Shown piece by piece: positions 17,372-26,045 of a stretch of 64,000 nucleotides of DNA. The DNA is from Sphingobium psychrophilum. GTDB lineage: Bacteria > Pseudomonadota > Alphaproteobacteria > Sphingomonadales > Sphingomonadaceae. Below the pieces are notes generated by a model. It ran no database searches. It saw only the letters and a program-made list of their open reading frames with translations, and was not told the origin of the DNA. The stretch covers positions 1 through 64,000 of the forward strand of contig NZ_JABBFV010000022.1 of the NCBI RefSeq assembly GCF_012927105.1, read 5' to 3'. Position numbers and translations under genes: made by a program. Every line of letters starts with the position of its first letter. The stretch's first letter is position 1.

Positions 17372-17677
17372 TCAATCCCGCCCACGCCGCCGCGGCCTAG
17401 CCTCCACAATCCCGCGCGCCTGCGTGCAAAAGGGGGCCAGGAAATCATACAACTGCCCGGTCAGCCGATCCGTCACCAGCGTATAGAGCACATATTGCCC
17501 GCGTTTCTGTTCTCGCACCACGCCTGCCTCTTTCAGCAACGCTAGATGGCGCGAAATGGACGGCATCGCCATTTCAAAATTGTCGGCGATCTCGCCCACG
17601 GTCATTGGCTCCTGCGCCAGATGATGCAGGATGCGGCGGCGCGGTTCGGACGCCAGGGCCTTGAAGATCTTGTCCAT
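17372..17677 (-). CDS. ArsR-family HTH transcriptional regulator
   Basis: The 101-residue product is a winged-helix repressor of the ArsR/SmtB fold: MDKIFKALASEPRRRILHHL, then EIADNFEMAMPSISRHLALL as recognition helices, then the wing REQKRGQYVLYTL. The usual metal-binding Cys pair ELCVCD is absent, so it probably senses something other than arsenic or zinc, or acts with a partner, as in the SdpR type. A perfect 14-bp palindrome immediately upstream suggests autoregulation. It is divergent from the ATP synthase operon. Confidence 0.88.
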   Translation of the reverse strand: MDKIFKALASEPRRRILHHLAQEPMTVGEIADNFEMAMPSISRHLALLKEAGVVREQKRGQYVLYTLVTDRLTGQLYDFLAPFCTQARGIVEARPRRRGRD

Positions 17678-17680
17678 TCT

Positions 17681-17694
17681 TATTTAGCTAAATA
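17681..17694. promoter_or_regulatory. Palindromic operator of the ArsR-type regulator
   Basis: tatttagctaaata is a perfect 14-bp AT-rich palindrome in GC-rich surroundings, 3 bases upstream of the regulator's start codon. A partial copy (actaaatgc) lies about 10 bases further on. The location fits binding by the regulator itself. Confidence 0.6.
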
Positions 17695-17765
17695 GGAAAA
17701 TGACTAAATGCAAGGGTGCGACCCGGCATAGTCCGAAAGGCCGATTTCCCGCCTTTTGCGCGGGG

Positions 17766-17794
17766 TTGACACTCCCTCTAACCCTTTCTAGAGG
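17766..17794 (+). promoter_or_regulatory. Predicted promoter of the atp (F0) operon
   Basis: A consensus -35 (ttgaca at 17766-17771) is followed after 17 bases by tagagg at 17789-17794 as a possible -10. The first gene, atpI, begins at 17870. Prediction only. Confidence 0.5.
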
Positions 17795-17869
17795 GGCCTC
17801 GCCTTGACGGGTGCAGCCGCAAGCGCCATGCCGAACGCCACGGGCTCAATCGCCTGATGGAGACGATGC

Positions 17870-18193
17870 ATGGCGGCGGATACACCCGGACAGGACCCGG
17901 CGGGCGAGGACTCGCGGATCGCTTCCCTTGAGGAGCGGATCGCGCAGGCCGAGCAGGTCGAAAAGGTCAGGCAAGGAGCCACTGTGCAAGCGGCGGACGA
18001 TGGTTCGCGGTTGGGCAACAGGGTGCTTGCGGAACTGATCGGCGGTCTTGTCGGTGGCGCGTTGATCGGCTGGGTTCTCGACCGGCTGCTTGGCACGACG
18101 CCTTGGCTCCTGCTCGTCTTCCTCGGTCTTGGGATCGTGGCGGCGTTCAGGAACATCATCAGATTGACGACGACGAAGCCGCCCAAAGAATAA
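17870..18193 (+). CDS. atpI: ATP synthase protein I (AtpI)
   Basis: The 107-residue product has a charged N-terminus with a coiled-coil-like stretch (SLEERIAQAEQVEKVRQ) and two membrane segments, LIGGLVGGALIGWVLDRLLG and WLLLVFLGLGIVAAFRNI. This matches alphaproteobacterial AtpI, which helps assemble the c-ring. It heads the F0 operon, 48 bases before atpB. Confidence 0.88.
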   Translation: MAADTPGQDPAGEDSRIASLEERIAQAEQVEKVRQGATVQAADDGSRLGNRVLAELIGGLVGGALIGWVLDRLLGTTPWLLLVFLGLGIVAAFRNIIRLTTTKPPKE

Positions 18194-18241
18194 GGCAGCT
18201 TCGCTCATAGTCCGAAGACATTAGGCGTTACAGGGGTCAAC

Positions 18242-19027
18242 GTGGCAGAATCCGGCAAGATCGATCCGATGCACCAATTCGCTATCGAACCCCTGTTCGG
18301 TACGGATCATTGGTCGCTGGGCGGCTTCAACATCGCCTTCACCAACAGCGCGCTCTATATGGTGCTTGCCGCCGTGGTGCTGTGGATCTTCGTGATCGGC
18401 GGCATGAAGCGCGAACTGGTCCCCGGTCGCTGGCAGATGGCGGTCGAATATATGACCGGCTTCATTAAGAACCTGCTGATCTCCAACGTGGGTGAAGGCG
18501 GCAAGAAATATATTCCCTACGTCTTCTCGCTCTTCATGTTCATCCTGCTGGCGAACCTTCTGGGCCTGCTGCCGCTGGGCCTGGTCGGGCTTCACCCCTT
18601 CACCTTCACCAGCCACTTTACCGCGACCGGCGTGCTCGCGATCATGAGTTTCTCGATCGTGCTGATCGTCGGCTTCTGGAAGCATGGCCTGCACTTCTTC
18701 TCGCTGTTCGTGCCGCACGGCACGCCCCTGGCGATGATCCCGGTCATTTTCCCGATCGAGCTGATCTCGTTCATGGTGCGTCCGTTCAGCCTGGGCCTGC
18801 GACTGTTCGTCGCGATGACCGCCGGGCACGTTCTGCTCAAGGTTCTGGCCGGCTTCGTCATCAACAGCTCGAACGCGGGCATCGGCTACGGCCTGACCGT
18901 CGGCAGCGCCAGCTTCGTCCTGATGATCGGCATCAGCGCGCTGGAAATGCTGGTCGCGGTCATCCAGGCCTATGTGTTCGCGCTACTGACATCGGTCTAT
19001 CTCAACGATGCCGAGAACCTGCACTAA
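18242..19027 (+). CDS. atpB: F0F1 ATP synthase subunit a
   Basis: The 261-residue membrane protein forms the proton half-channels of ATP synthase. The N-terminal MHQFAIEPLFG and several membrane helices are as in the family, and the essential Arg lies in PFSLGLRLFVAMTAGH; the last helix contains LEMLVAVIQAYVFALLTSVYL. The start is GTG at 18242. Full length. Confidence 0.97.
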   Translation: MAESGKIDPMHQFAIEPLFGTDHWSLGGFNIAFTNSALYMVLAAVVLWIFVIGGMKRELVPGRWQMAVEYMTGFIKNLLISNVGEGGKKYIPYVFSLFMFILLANLLGLLPLGLVGLHPFTFTSHFTATGVLAIMSFSIVLIVGFWKHGLHFFSLFVPHGTPLAMIPVIFPIELISFMVRPFSLGLRLFVAMTAGHVLLKVLAGFVINSSNAGIGYGLTVGSASFVLMIGISALEMLVAVIQAYVFALLTSVYLNDAENLH

Positions 19028-19080
19028 GTTTTACCTGATTTCCTCAACAATACCACTATTCTAACGAAGGAGTTTACGAC

Positions 19081-19308
19081 ATGGACGCAGAAGCCGCAAA
19101 GCTGCTCGGTGCTGGCCTGGCCGCCATCGGTGCGGGCATCGCCGCCCTCGGTGTGGGCAACGTGTTCAGCGCGTTCCTCGAAGGCGCGCTGCGCAATCCG
19201 GGTGCCGCTGATGGCCAGCAGGGTCGCCTGTTCATCGGTTTCGCCGCGGCGGAACTTCTGGGTCTGCTGGCGTTCGTTATCGCCATGATCCTGGTGTTCG
19301 TGGCCTAA
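19081..19308 (+). CDS. atpE: F0F1 ATP synthase subunit c
   Basis: The 75-residue hairpin protein of the rotor ring has two membrane helices, a glycine-rich first helix (GAGLAAIGAGIAALGVG), the polar loop with RNPGA, and the proton-carrying carboxylate Glu58 in FAAAELLGLL. A ribosome-binding sequence aaggag stands before the ATG. It is 53 bases after atpB. Confidence 0.97.
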   Translation: MDAEAAKLLGAGLAAIGAGIAALGVGNVFSAFLEGALRNPGAADGQQGRLFIGFAAAELLGLLAFVIAMILVFVA

Positions 19309-19398
19309 CACACGAAATGAGGAGCGGGCAGGGCGGCGTCGTGCCACAGCCTGCCCGCTTCGCCTATTTGACCGCCCTCTGACCGGACGGACCGTAAA

Positions 19399-19893
19399 AT
19401 GCCTCAAATCGCGCAAATCGCCGATACCTACTCCAGCCAGATTTTCTGGTTGCTGCTGACCTTCGGCCTCGTCTTCTTCGTCATCGGCCTTGGCATGGTG
19501 CCCAAGGTGCAGGGCACGGCGGACGCGCGCGACGCGAAGATCAGTGGCGATCTGGATGCGGCCAAGGCCGCCTTCGCCCGCGCTGATGAAGCGGAAGCGG
19601 ACTATCGCGTCCGCGACGCCGGCAACCGCGCGGCCGCCCAGGCGACTCTGGCCAAGGCCAAGAGCGACGCCACCAAGGCGACCGAAGTCAAGCTGGCCGC
19701 CGCCGATGCGGTAGTCGCTGAAAAGATCGCCGCCGCCGAAGCCCGTATCAAGGGTGCCAGCGACGCGGCAATGGCAGAAATCGAAACCGTCGCCGCTGAT
19801 GCGGCGCGCGACATGGTGGCGCGCATCTCCGGCGTGGAAGCGTCGGACGAGGCCGCCCGCAACGCAGTAAAGGCGGCACTGGCCCATGGCTGA
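19399..19893 (+). CDS. atpF': F0F1 ATP synthase subunit b'
   Basis: The 164-residue product has one membrane helix (about 14-34, IFWLLLTFGLVFFVIGLGMV) followed by a long Ala/Lys/Glu-rich helix. This is the b' half of the peripheral stalk found in alphaproteobacteria and photosynthetic organisms. It overlaps the next gene by 8 bases. Confidence 0.92.
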   Translation: MPQIAQIADTYSSQIFWLLLTFGLVFFVIGLGMVPKVQGTADARDAKISGDLDAAKAAFARADEAEADYRVRDAGNRAAAQATLAKAKSDATKATEVKLAAADAVVAEKIAAAEARIKGASDAAMAEIETVAADAARDMVARISGVEASDEAARNAVKAALAHG

Positions 19894-20497
19894 GGCAGCG
19901 TCCCATAGCGCATCGGAGGTTCCGCACTTGAACGAGGCGATCCACAGCGAAGGCATGGAGCCGGTCGGCACCGTCGCCCATGAAGGCGTGGTCCCCCACA
20001 CCGATCCCCAAGCGGTCGGCATGGACGCGACAGCCTGGGTCAGCCTAGCGATGCTGGCGTTCATAATCATCCTGCTGATCAAGAAGGTGCCTGCCCTGAT
20101 CGGCGGCGCGCTGGACGGCCGGATCGCCCAGATCAAGGAACAGCTCGCCGAAGCCTCGCGCCTGCGCGCCGAAGCCGAAGCGCTCAAGGGCGAATATGAA
20201 GCCAAGCTTGCCGCCGCAGCCGGTGAAGCCGACGCCATGCGCAAGGCGGCCGAGCATGAAGCCGAAGGGCTGATCGCCGACGCCAGGGCCAATGCCGAGG
20301 ATCTGGTCACCCGTCGTCAGAAGATGGCGGAAGACAAGATCGGCGCCGCCGAACGCGCCGCCATCACCGCCATCCGCGCCAAGGCCGTGAACGCGGCCAC
20401 CGCCGCCGCCGCGGTTCTGATCGCGCAGGGCCATGACGCCGTTGCCGACAAGGCTTTGGTCGACAGCGCTATTGGCGGGCTTGGCACGATCAACTGA
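19886..20497 (+). CDS. atpF: F0F1 ATP synthase subunit b
   Basis: The 203-residue product has a hydrophilic N-terminal extension of about 45 residues rich in His and Glu, then a membrane helix (WVSLAMLAFIIILLI), then a long charged coiled coil with AEAEALKGEYEAKLAAA and ADARANAEDLV. It is the b half of the peripheral stalk. It is the last gene of the F0 operon; a terminator follows 20 bases later. The F1 genes are elsewhere, as usual in alphaproteobacteria. Confidence 0.92.
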   Translation: MAEAASHSASEVPHLNEAIHSEGMEPVGTVAHEGVVPHTDPQAVGMDATAWVSLAMLAFIIILLIKKVPALIGGALDGRIAQIKEQLAEASRLRAEAEALKGEYEAKLAAAAGEADAMRKAAEHEAEGLIADARANAEDLVTRRQKMAEDKIGAAERAAITAIRAKAVNAATAAAAVLIAQGHDAVADKALVDSAIGGLGTIN

Positions 20498-20517
20498 TCC
20501 GTCTGTAATGACGATAA

Positions 20518-20554
20518 AAGGGGCGGGTGCGCATCGTCGCACCGGCCCCTTTTT
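20518..20554 (+). terminator. Rho-independent terminator of the F0 operon
   Basis: A 12-bp stem with one mismatch (ggggcgggtgcg / cgcaccggcccc) and a short loop is followed by a run of five T. It lies just after the atpF stop. Confidence 0.88.
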
Positions 20555-20600
20555 CGTATCTCTTACCACCTCGCGAGCGGGAGGCAGACCCCCGCCAATC

Positions 20601-20672
20601 GGTTCGCTTCGAGCGAAGTCGAGAAGCGGCAAGCGCTGTGCTAGCGTTTCTCGACACGCTCGAAACGAACGG
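20601..20672. repeat. REP-like inverted repeat
   Basis: Two arms, gttcgcttcgagcgaagtcg and the inverse-type cgacacgctcgaaacgaac, are separated by a centre with gcggcaagcgctgtgctagcg. The core ttcgag..gtcgagaa resembles dispersed intergenic palindromes of sphingomonads. It lies between convergent atpF and the alcohol dehydrogenase gene. Confidence 0.6.
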
Positions 20673-20741
20673 ACGTTGCCAAAATCAATCTGACAACGTC
20701 AGTGTGTAACAGGCGGCCCCATCAGACAGCCGCCCGTTCCC

Positions 20742-21794
20742 TCACGCCGCCAGCGTGGCGCTGTCGATCACGAAGCGATATTTGACGTCGCTCTTCTGCA
20801 TCCGCGCATAGGCAGTCTCGATATCCTGAATCGCGATCATCTCGATCTCGGACGTGATGCCCTTCTCCGCGCAGAAATCGAGCATCTCCTGCGTCTCCGC
20901 GATACCGCCGATCAGCGATCCGGCGATCGCCTTGCGCCCAAAAATCAACGCCCCGACGCTGGGCGAAGGGTGGGGATGCTCCGGAACCCCGACCAGCGTC
21001 AACGTGCCGTCCCGCTTCAACAGCGCGGTGAACGCATCCAGATCATGACTGGCCGCGACCGTGTTCAGGATGAAATCGAAGCTGCTGGCGTGGGCCGCCA
21101 TCTCGTCCGCATTGCGCGATACGATCACCTCGTCCGCGCCCAGCGCCAGCGCGTCCTGACGTTTGCCTTCCGACGTCGTGAACGCGACGACATGCGCGCC
21201 CAGCGCATGGGCCAGCTTCACACCCATATGGCCGAGGCCACCGATGCCGACGATCCCGACCTTCATGCCGGGGCCGACCTTCCAGTGGCGCAGCGGCGAC
21301 CAGGTGGTGATGCCCGCGCACAACAGCGGCGCGACCGCCGCCAGTTGCTCCGGCGCATGGCTGATCTTCAGGACGAAGTCATCCTTGACCGTGATGCTCT
21401 GCGAATAACCGCCCAGCGTATGGCCGGGGGCATCTGCGGTCGGGCCATTATAGGTGCCGACAAAGCCGGTTTCGCAATATTGCTCCAGCCCTTCGTCGCA
21501 CGACGCGCAGGACTGGCAGCTATCTACCATGCAACCGACGCCTACCGTATCGCCGACCTTGAACTTGGCCACATGGTCACCGACGGCGGTGACATGGCCG
21601 ACGATTTCATGGCCTGGGACGCAGGGATATAGCGTGCCGTCCCATTCGGACCGGACCTGGTGCAGGTCGGAATGGCACACGCCGCAATAGGCGATGGTGA
21701 TCTGTACGTCATGCGCGCCGACCGGGCGGCGTTCGATGGTGATGGCTTCCAACGGCTTGTCGGCCGCATAAGCGCCATAGGCTTTTACGCTCAT
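20742..21794 (-). CDS. Zinc-dependent NAD(P) alcohol dehydrogenase (YahK/CAD type)
   Basis: The 350-residue product is a medium-chain zinc alcohol dehydrogenase. It shows the catalytic-zinc GVCHSDLH at about 38-45 and GHEIVGHVTAVGD, four cysteines of the structural zinc in SCQSCASCDEGLEQYC, and the cofactor motif GIGGLGHMGVKLA at about 183-195. This subgroup (YahK, cinnamyl-alcohol dehydrogenase-like) usually reduces aldehydes with NADPH; the physiological substrate is not evident. No operon partner. Confidence 0.9.
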   Translation of the reverse strand: MSVKAYGAYAADKPLEAITIERRPVGAHDVQITIAYCGVCHSDLHQVRSEWDGTLYPCVPGHEIVGHVTAVGDHVAKFKVGDTVGVGCMVDSCQSCASCDEGLEQYCETGFVGTYNGPTADAPGHTLGGYSQSITVKDDFVLKISHAPEQLAAVAPLLCAGITTWSPLRHWKVGPGMKVGIVGIGGLGHMGVKLAHALGAHVVAFTTSEGKRQDALALGADEVIVSRNADEMAAHASSFDFILNTVAASHDLDAFTALLKRDGTLTLVGVPEHPHPSPSVGALIFGRKAIAGSLIGGIAETQEMLDFCAEKGITSEIEMIAIQDIETAYARMQKSDVKYRFVIDSATLAA

Positions 21795-21936
21795 TGGGTG
21801 GTCCCTCTGATGCTAGTTGGATAATGGGTCGTGGAATGGCCGCATCTTTTTGTACGGTACGGTATAGATGGGCTTTGGGCGGTCTGGATCAACCCCGGCC
21901 ATTGCTAAAGAAGCCGCGCACGCTATTTCTGCCCGC

Positions 21937-23850
21937 ATGTCCGGCCCCCAATCTCCCGATCGCTTCAACGAAGACAAGGCAAGCTTCACCGTCACCGGCA
22001 GCCAGCCGGATATCGACCTGGGCGTGGAGGCGATCCGCACCACGCTCAAGACCCTGCCGATCCGTCCCGGCGTCTATCGGATGCATGATGCGCGCGGCGA
22101 CGTGCTCTATGTGGGAAAGGCGCGGGCGCTCAAGAATCGCGTCGCCAACTATACCCAGGTCGATCGCCTGCCGCGCCGGCTCCAGCGGATGGTGGCCCAG
22201 ACGCGCAGCATGACCATCGTCACCACCAACAGCGAAGCCGAAGCGCTGCTGCTGGAGGCGCAACTCATCAAGCGCTACCGCCCGCCTTACAACGTCCTGC
22301 TGCGCGACGACAAAAGCTTCCCCTTCATCCTGCTGCGTGAAGATCATGCCTTCCCCCGCGTCCAGAAGCATCGCGGCGCGCGCAAGGCGAAGGGGCGCTA
22401 TTATGGTCCCTTCGCAAGCGCCGGATCGGTCACCCGCACCATCAATGCGCTGCAAAAACTGTTCCTGCTGCGCTCCTGCACCGACAGCTTCTTCGCCAAC
22501 CGCTCGCGCCCCTGCCTGCTCTATCAAATCAAGCGCTGCTCGGCCCCTTGCGTCGATCGCATCGACCCGGATGGCTATGCCGAACTGGTCCGCGACGCGC
22601 AGGATTTCCTGGGCGGCAAGTCAATCACCGTCCAGAAAAAGCTGGGCGCGGCGATGGAGCAGGCGGCGCAATCGCTCGATTTCGAGCAGGCCGCCGTCAT
22701 CCGCGACCGGCTGAAGGCGCTGACCTTCATCCAGGGCAGCCAGGCGATCAATGCCGAAGGGCTGGGCGATGCCGATATCTTCGCGCTGGCGGCGAAGGGC
22801 GGGGCGATGTGCATCCAGGCCTTTTTCATCCGCGGCGGCCAGAATTGGGGCCATCGCAGCTTCTTCCCCGTCCATACCGCCGACGTGGCGGAGGATGAAG
22901 TTCTGGAAAGTTTTATGGCGCAATTTTACGAGGAAGTGCCGCCGCCCCGCCTGATCCTCGCCGATCGCCAGCCCGCCGAATGCGAACTGATGGTGCTGGC
23001 GCTCAGCGAACGGGCAGGGGGCAAGGTCCGCATCGAAGTGCCCCAGCGCGGCGACCGCACCCGCCTCATCAAACAGGCGCAGCGCAACGCGGTGGAGGCG
23101 CTCGACCGGCGGTTGGCCGAAACCACCAGCCAGGGCAAGATCCTCGACGAACTGGTCGAGGCGTTCGGGCTGGAGGGCGTGCCCGACCGCATCGAAATAT
23201 ACGACAACAGCCATATCCAGGGCGCGCATGCGCTGGGCGCGATGGTGGTCGCGGGGCCGGAGGGCTTCCGCAAGAACGCCTATCGCAAGTTCAACATGAA
23301 GAATCCCGAAATCTCCAACGACGATTTCGCGATGATGCGCGAGATGTTCGAACGCCGCTTCGGGCGCGCGCAAAAGGAAGACCCGGATCGCGACAGCGGC
23401 GAATGGCCCGACCTGGTGTTGATCGACGGCGGCAAGGGCCAGCTATCGGCCGCCCGTAACATGCTGGAGGAAATGGGGATAGAGGACGTCACCATGATCG
23501 GCGTCGCCAAGGGGCCGCATCATGGCCGCGACGGGCGCGAAGTCTTCCACATGCTCGACGGCCGCGAAATCAATTTCCCCGTAAACCACCCGGTCCTCTT
23601 CTACCTGCAAAGGCTCCGCGACGAAGCCCACCGCTTCGCCATCGGCGCCCACCGCGCCAAGCGCAGCAAAGCGATCACCGTGTCGTCGCTGGACGAGGTG
23701 CCCGGCATCGGTCCGGCCCGCAAGAAGGCGCTGCTGATGCACTTCGGCACCGCCCGCGCCGTCCGCGACGCCGCGCTGGACGATCTGGCGCGCGCGCCCG
23801 GCGTGTCGAAGGCGGTGGCGCAACAGGTCTATGATTATTTTCATGGGTGA
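21937..23850 (+). CDS. uvrC: Excinuclease ABC subunit C
   Basis: The 637-residue product is the dual-incision nuclease of nucleotide excision repair. Seen are the GIY-YIG domain (PGVYRMHDARGDVLYVGKA near residue 45), SRPCLLYQIKRCSAPC, a UVR helix region, the C-terminal RNase H-like domain (YDNSHIQGAHALGAMVV, LVLIDGGKGQL) and the helix-hairpin-helix repeats VPGIGPARKKALL and APGVSKAVAQ. The frame is open 23 codons further upstream, but the ATG at 21937 (MSGPQSPDRF) fits the family better. Confidence 0.95.
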   Translation: MSGPQSPDRFNEDKASFTVTGSQPDIDLGVEAIRTTLKTLPIRPGVYRMHDARGDVLYVGKARALKNRVANYTQVDRLPRRLQRMVAQTRSMTIVTTNSEAEALLLEAQLIKRYRPPYNVLLRDDKSFPFILLREDHAFPRVQKHRGARKAKGRYYGPFASAGSVTRTINALQKLFLLRSCTDSFFANRSRPCLLYQIKRCSAPCVDRIDPDGYAELVRDAQDFLGGKSITVQKKLGAAMEQAAQSLDFEQAAVIRDRLKALTFIQGSQAINAEGLGDADIFALAAKGGAMCIQAFFIRGGQNWGHRSFFPVHTADVAEDEVLESFMAQFYEEVPPPRLILADRQPAECELMVLALSERAGGKVRIEVPQRGDRTRLIKQAQRNAVEALDRRLAETTSQGKILDELVEAFGLEGVPDRIEIYDNSHIQGAHALGAMVVAGPEGFRKNAYRKFNMKNPEISNDDFAMMREMFERRFGRAQKEDPDRDSGEWPDLVLIDGGKGQLSAARNMLEEMGIEDVTMIGVAKGPHHGRDGREVFHMLDGREINFPVNHPVLFYLQRLRDEAHRFAIGAHRAKRSKAITVSSLDEVPGIGPARKKALLMHFGTARAVRDAALDDLARAPGVSKAVAQQVYDYFHG

Positions 23851-23921
23851 TGGGGGGTAGGGCTAACGGCCTGGCGCATTAATCATGCCGGGAAAGCAGG
23901 CTTTAAGCCGGTGCGGCTAAT

Positions 23922-23952
23922 GCATCGGCGTTTGATGGAGAAACGCCGATGC
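23922..23952 (+). promoter_or_regulatory. Perfect 12-bp hairpin over the start codon of the next gene
   Basis: gcatcggcgttt (23922-23933) pairs perfectly with aaacgccgatgc (23941-23952) around the loop gatggag. The loop holds the ggag ribosome-binding sequence, and the ATG at 23949 is inside the 3' arm. The structure could limit translation initiation, or be a terminator of uvrC, but it has no T-run. Confidence 0.5.
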
Positions 23953-24569
23953 GCCACCGCTTGTTGTGCCTGCTGTTCGCCCTGTCCTGCGCCTCGACCG
24001 TTCAGGCGCGGCAGGTCAAACCGATCCAACCGTTGAGCCTGGTCGCTGGCCAGCCCGTTCGCGTCACTGGCATGGACCTCAGTTTCGCGCCGCAAATCCT
24101 CGCCGAACTGGGCGAAAGCGATGCCAAGGCGGCCCGTAAGCGCGTGGAGGCGGGCCTGCCCCCGCTCGATTCCGCCAGCTACCCCACCGGACCGCTCGAC
24201 GGCGCGCGCTATGCCACCATGCCGTTCAAGCAGATGTTCCCGCTTGTCATCCGTGACGTCACACGCGACTGGAAACTGGACAGCGGCACCCCCGTCATCC
24301 TGCGAATCACGCTGGACCGCCTGCAAACCGCCAATGCGGCGATGGCCATATTGATTGCGGGCAGTTCCGACATATTGGAAGGCAATGTGGACGTGATCGA
24401 CGCGACCCATGGCGGCTTGCTGGGGTCGTTCCGGGTAGAGGTGCAGAACAGCCATGGCGGCTGGGGCGGCATGGTGATCCGCGGCGGCGGCATCCGCGAA
24501 AAACTCGCCGAAGAATTCGGACTGGAACTGTCGCGCTATATCGCTGGGCGGAAAAAGAAGGACGGCTGA
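23949..24569 (+). CDS. Secreted hypothetical protein
   Basis: The 206-residue product has a clear signal peptide (about 1-21, MRHRLLCLLFALSCASTVQA) and a mature part with PLSLVAGQPVRVTGMDLSF, PVILRITLDRLQTANAAMA and LEGNVDVIDATHGGLLG. It may be related to envelope proteins that carry DUF4410-like folds, but I cannot assign a family. The start codon lies inside a perfect hairpin. It stands between uvrC and an aldehyde dehydrogenase and shares no overlap with either. Confidence 0.6.
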   Translation: MRHRLLCLLFALSCASTVQARQVKPIQPLSLVAGQPVRVTGMDLSFAPQILAELGESDAKAARKRVEAGLPPLDSASYPTGPLDGARYATMPFKQMFPLVIRDVTRDWKLDSGTPVILRITLDRLQTANAAMAILIAGSSDILEGNVDVIDATHGGLLGSFRVEVQNSHGGWGGMVIRGGGIREKLAEEFGLELSRYIAGRKKKDG

Positions 24570-24631
24570 CCGGATCGATCATCGCCCCTCGCGCGCTTGT
24601 TCGACAACAATCCGCACGAGGACATCCATCA

Positions 24632-25996
24632 ATGATGAAAAGCATCAACCCCGCCACCGGAGAAGAGATCGCCACCCACGAACCATTGACGCCAGCACAG
24701 ATCGACGCAGCGCTGGACCGGGCGACCGCGACCTCTGCGACATGGCGGACCACCCCCATCGCGGAGCGCACCGCGCTCCTCATCGCCCTTGCCGACGCCT
24801 ATCACGCCCATCGCGATCGGCTCGCCCGCATGGCGACGCTGGAAATGGGCAAGACGCTGAAATCCGCGCTGGCGGAGATCGACAAATGCGTCGCCGCCTT
24901 CCGCCATTATGCGCAAGCTGGCCCGGCCATGCTGGACGGTGGCAGCATCCCGCTCGCCGCCGGGGGCAAGGCCGATTACGTCTGGCTACCGATCGGCCCG
25001 GTGCTGGCGGTGATGCCGTGGAATTTCCCCTATTGGCAGGTCGTCCGCTTCCTCGCCCCCTGCATCCTCGCCGGCAATGTCGGCCTGCTCAAGCACGCCA
25101 GCAATGTGCAGGGCGTCGCCGCGCTGATGCAGGAGATGATGGGCGTAGCCGGGGCGCCCGAAGGCCTGTTCCAGAATCTGCCGATCCGATCGGACGCGGT
25201 CGCGGCGATCATCGCCGACGATCGCGTTGCCGCCGTCACCCTGACCGGCAGCGAGGGTGCCGGCCGCGCCGTAGCGGAACAGGCGGGCAGGGCGCTCAAG
25301 AAGGTGGTGCTGGAACTGGGCGGTGCCGACCCGTTCATCGTCATGCCCTCGGCCGATCTCGATGCGGCGGTCAAGCAGGCGGTGACGGCGCGGGTCCAGA
25401 ATAGCGGCCAATCCTGCATCTGCGGCAAGCGGATGATCGTCCATGCCGACATTTACGACGCCTTCCTCGATCGCTTCTCGGCCGCTATGGCGGCGGTCAA
25501 GGCGGGTGATCCGTTCGACCCCGCCACCGACATGGGACCGCTCTCCAGTGAGGAACAGCGCCGCACCGTGCAGGAACAGATCTGGAAGATGCAGGCGGCG
25601 GGCGCGACCCTGATCGGTGGCGAAGCGCTCCCCGGTCCCGGCGCCTATATGACCGCCGGCATATTGACCGACGTGCCAACCGATCCCGCGCTGATGGGGG
25701 AGGAGATTTTCGGCCCCATCGCCATGCTGTTCAAGGCGGCCGACATCGATGACGCGATCGCCATCGCCAACACCATCCCCTTCGGCCTCGGCTCGTCAGT
25801 CTGGACGACGGACGAGGCGGAGGAGGCGCGCTTCGTCCGCGATGTGCAGGCGGGCATGACGGCGGTGAACCAGATGCTCGCTTCTGCTCCCGAAGCCCCC
25901 TTCGGCGGCGTCAAACGCTCCGGCCACGGCCGCGAACTCGGCCCGTTCGGCCTGCATGAATTCATGAATCTGAAGAGCGTCTACAGGGCAGGGTGA
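24632..25996 (+). CDS. Succinate-semialdehyde dehydrogenase family protein
   Basis: The 454-residue product is an NAD(P)-dependent aldehyde dehydrogenase. Seen are the cofactor region VMPWNFPYWQVVRF, LTGSEGAGRAV, the general base Glu in VVLELGGADPF and the nucleophilic Cys in QNSGQSCICGKRM, with EEIFGPIAMLF near the C-terminus. The SINPATGE start is typical of the GabD/Sad group that oxidises succinate semialdehyde. There is no gabT neighbour, so the substrate remains open. (The Glu motif reads LELGGADPF.). Confidence 0.87.
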   Translation: MMKSINPATGEEIATHEPLTPAQIDAALDRATATSATWRTTPIAERTALLIALADAYHAHRDRLARMATLEMGKTLKSALAEIDKCVAAFRHYAQAGPAMLDGGSIPLAAGGKADYVWLPIGPVLAVMPWNFPYWQVVRFLAPCILAGNVGLLKHASNVQGVAALMQEMMGVAGAPEGLFQNLPIRSDAVAAIIADDRVAAVTLTGSEGAGRAVAEQAGRALKKVVLELGGADPFIVMPSADLDAAVKQAVTARVQNSGQSCICGKRMIVHADIYDAFLDRFSAAMAAVKAGDPFDPATDMGPLSSEEQRRTVQEQIWKMQAAGATLIGGEALPGPGAYMTAGILTDVPTDPALMGEEIFGPIAMLFKAADIDDAIAIANTIPFGLGSSVWTTDEAEEARFVRDVQAGMTAVNQMLASAPEAPFGGVKRSGHGRELGPFGLHEFMNLKSVYRAG

Positions 25997-26045
25997 AGCG
26001 CGAACCGCTTTCCTATAGCAATGCTTGCCCGTACAGACAGGCGCC

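Noticed and set aside
17164-17448. 94-residue open frame containing HAGLDPASRLL
   Set aside because: It translates the intergenic palindromic repeat, a frequent false gene.
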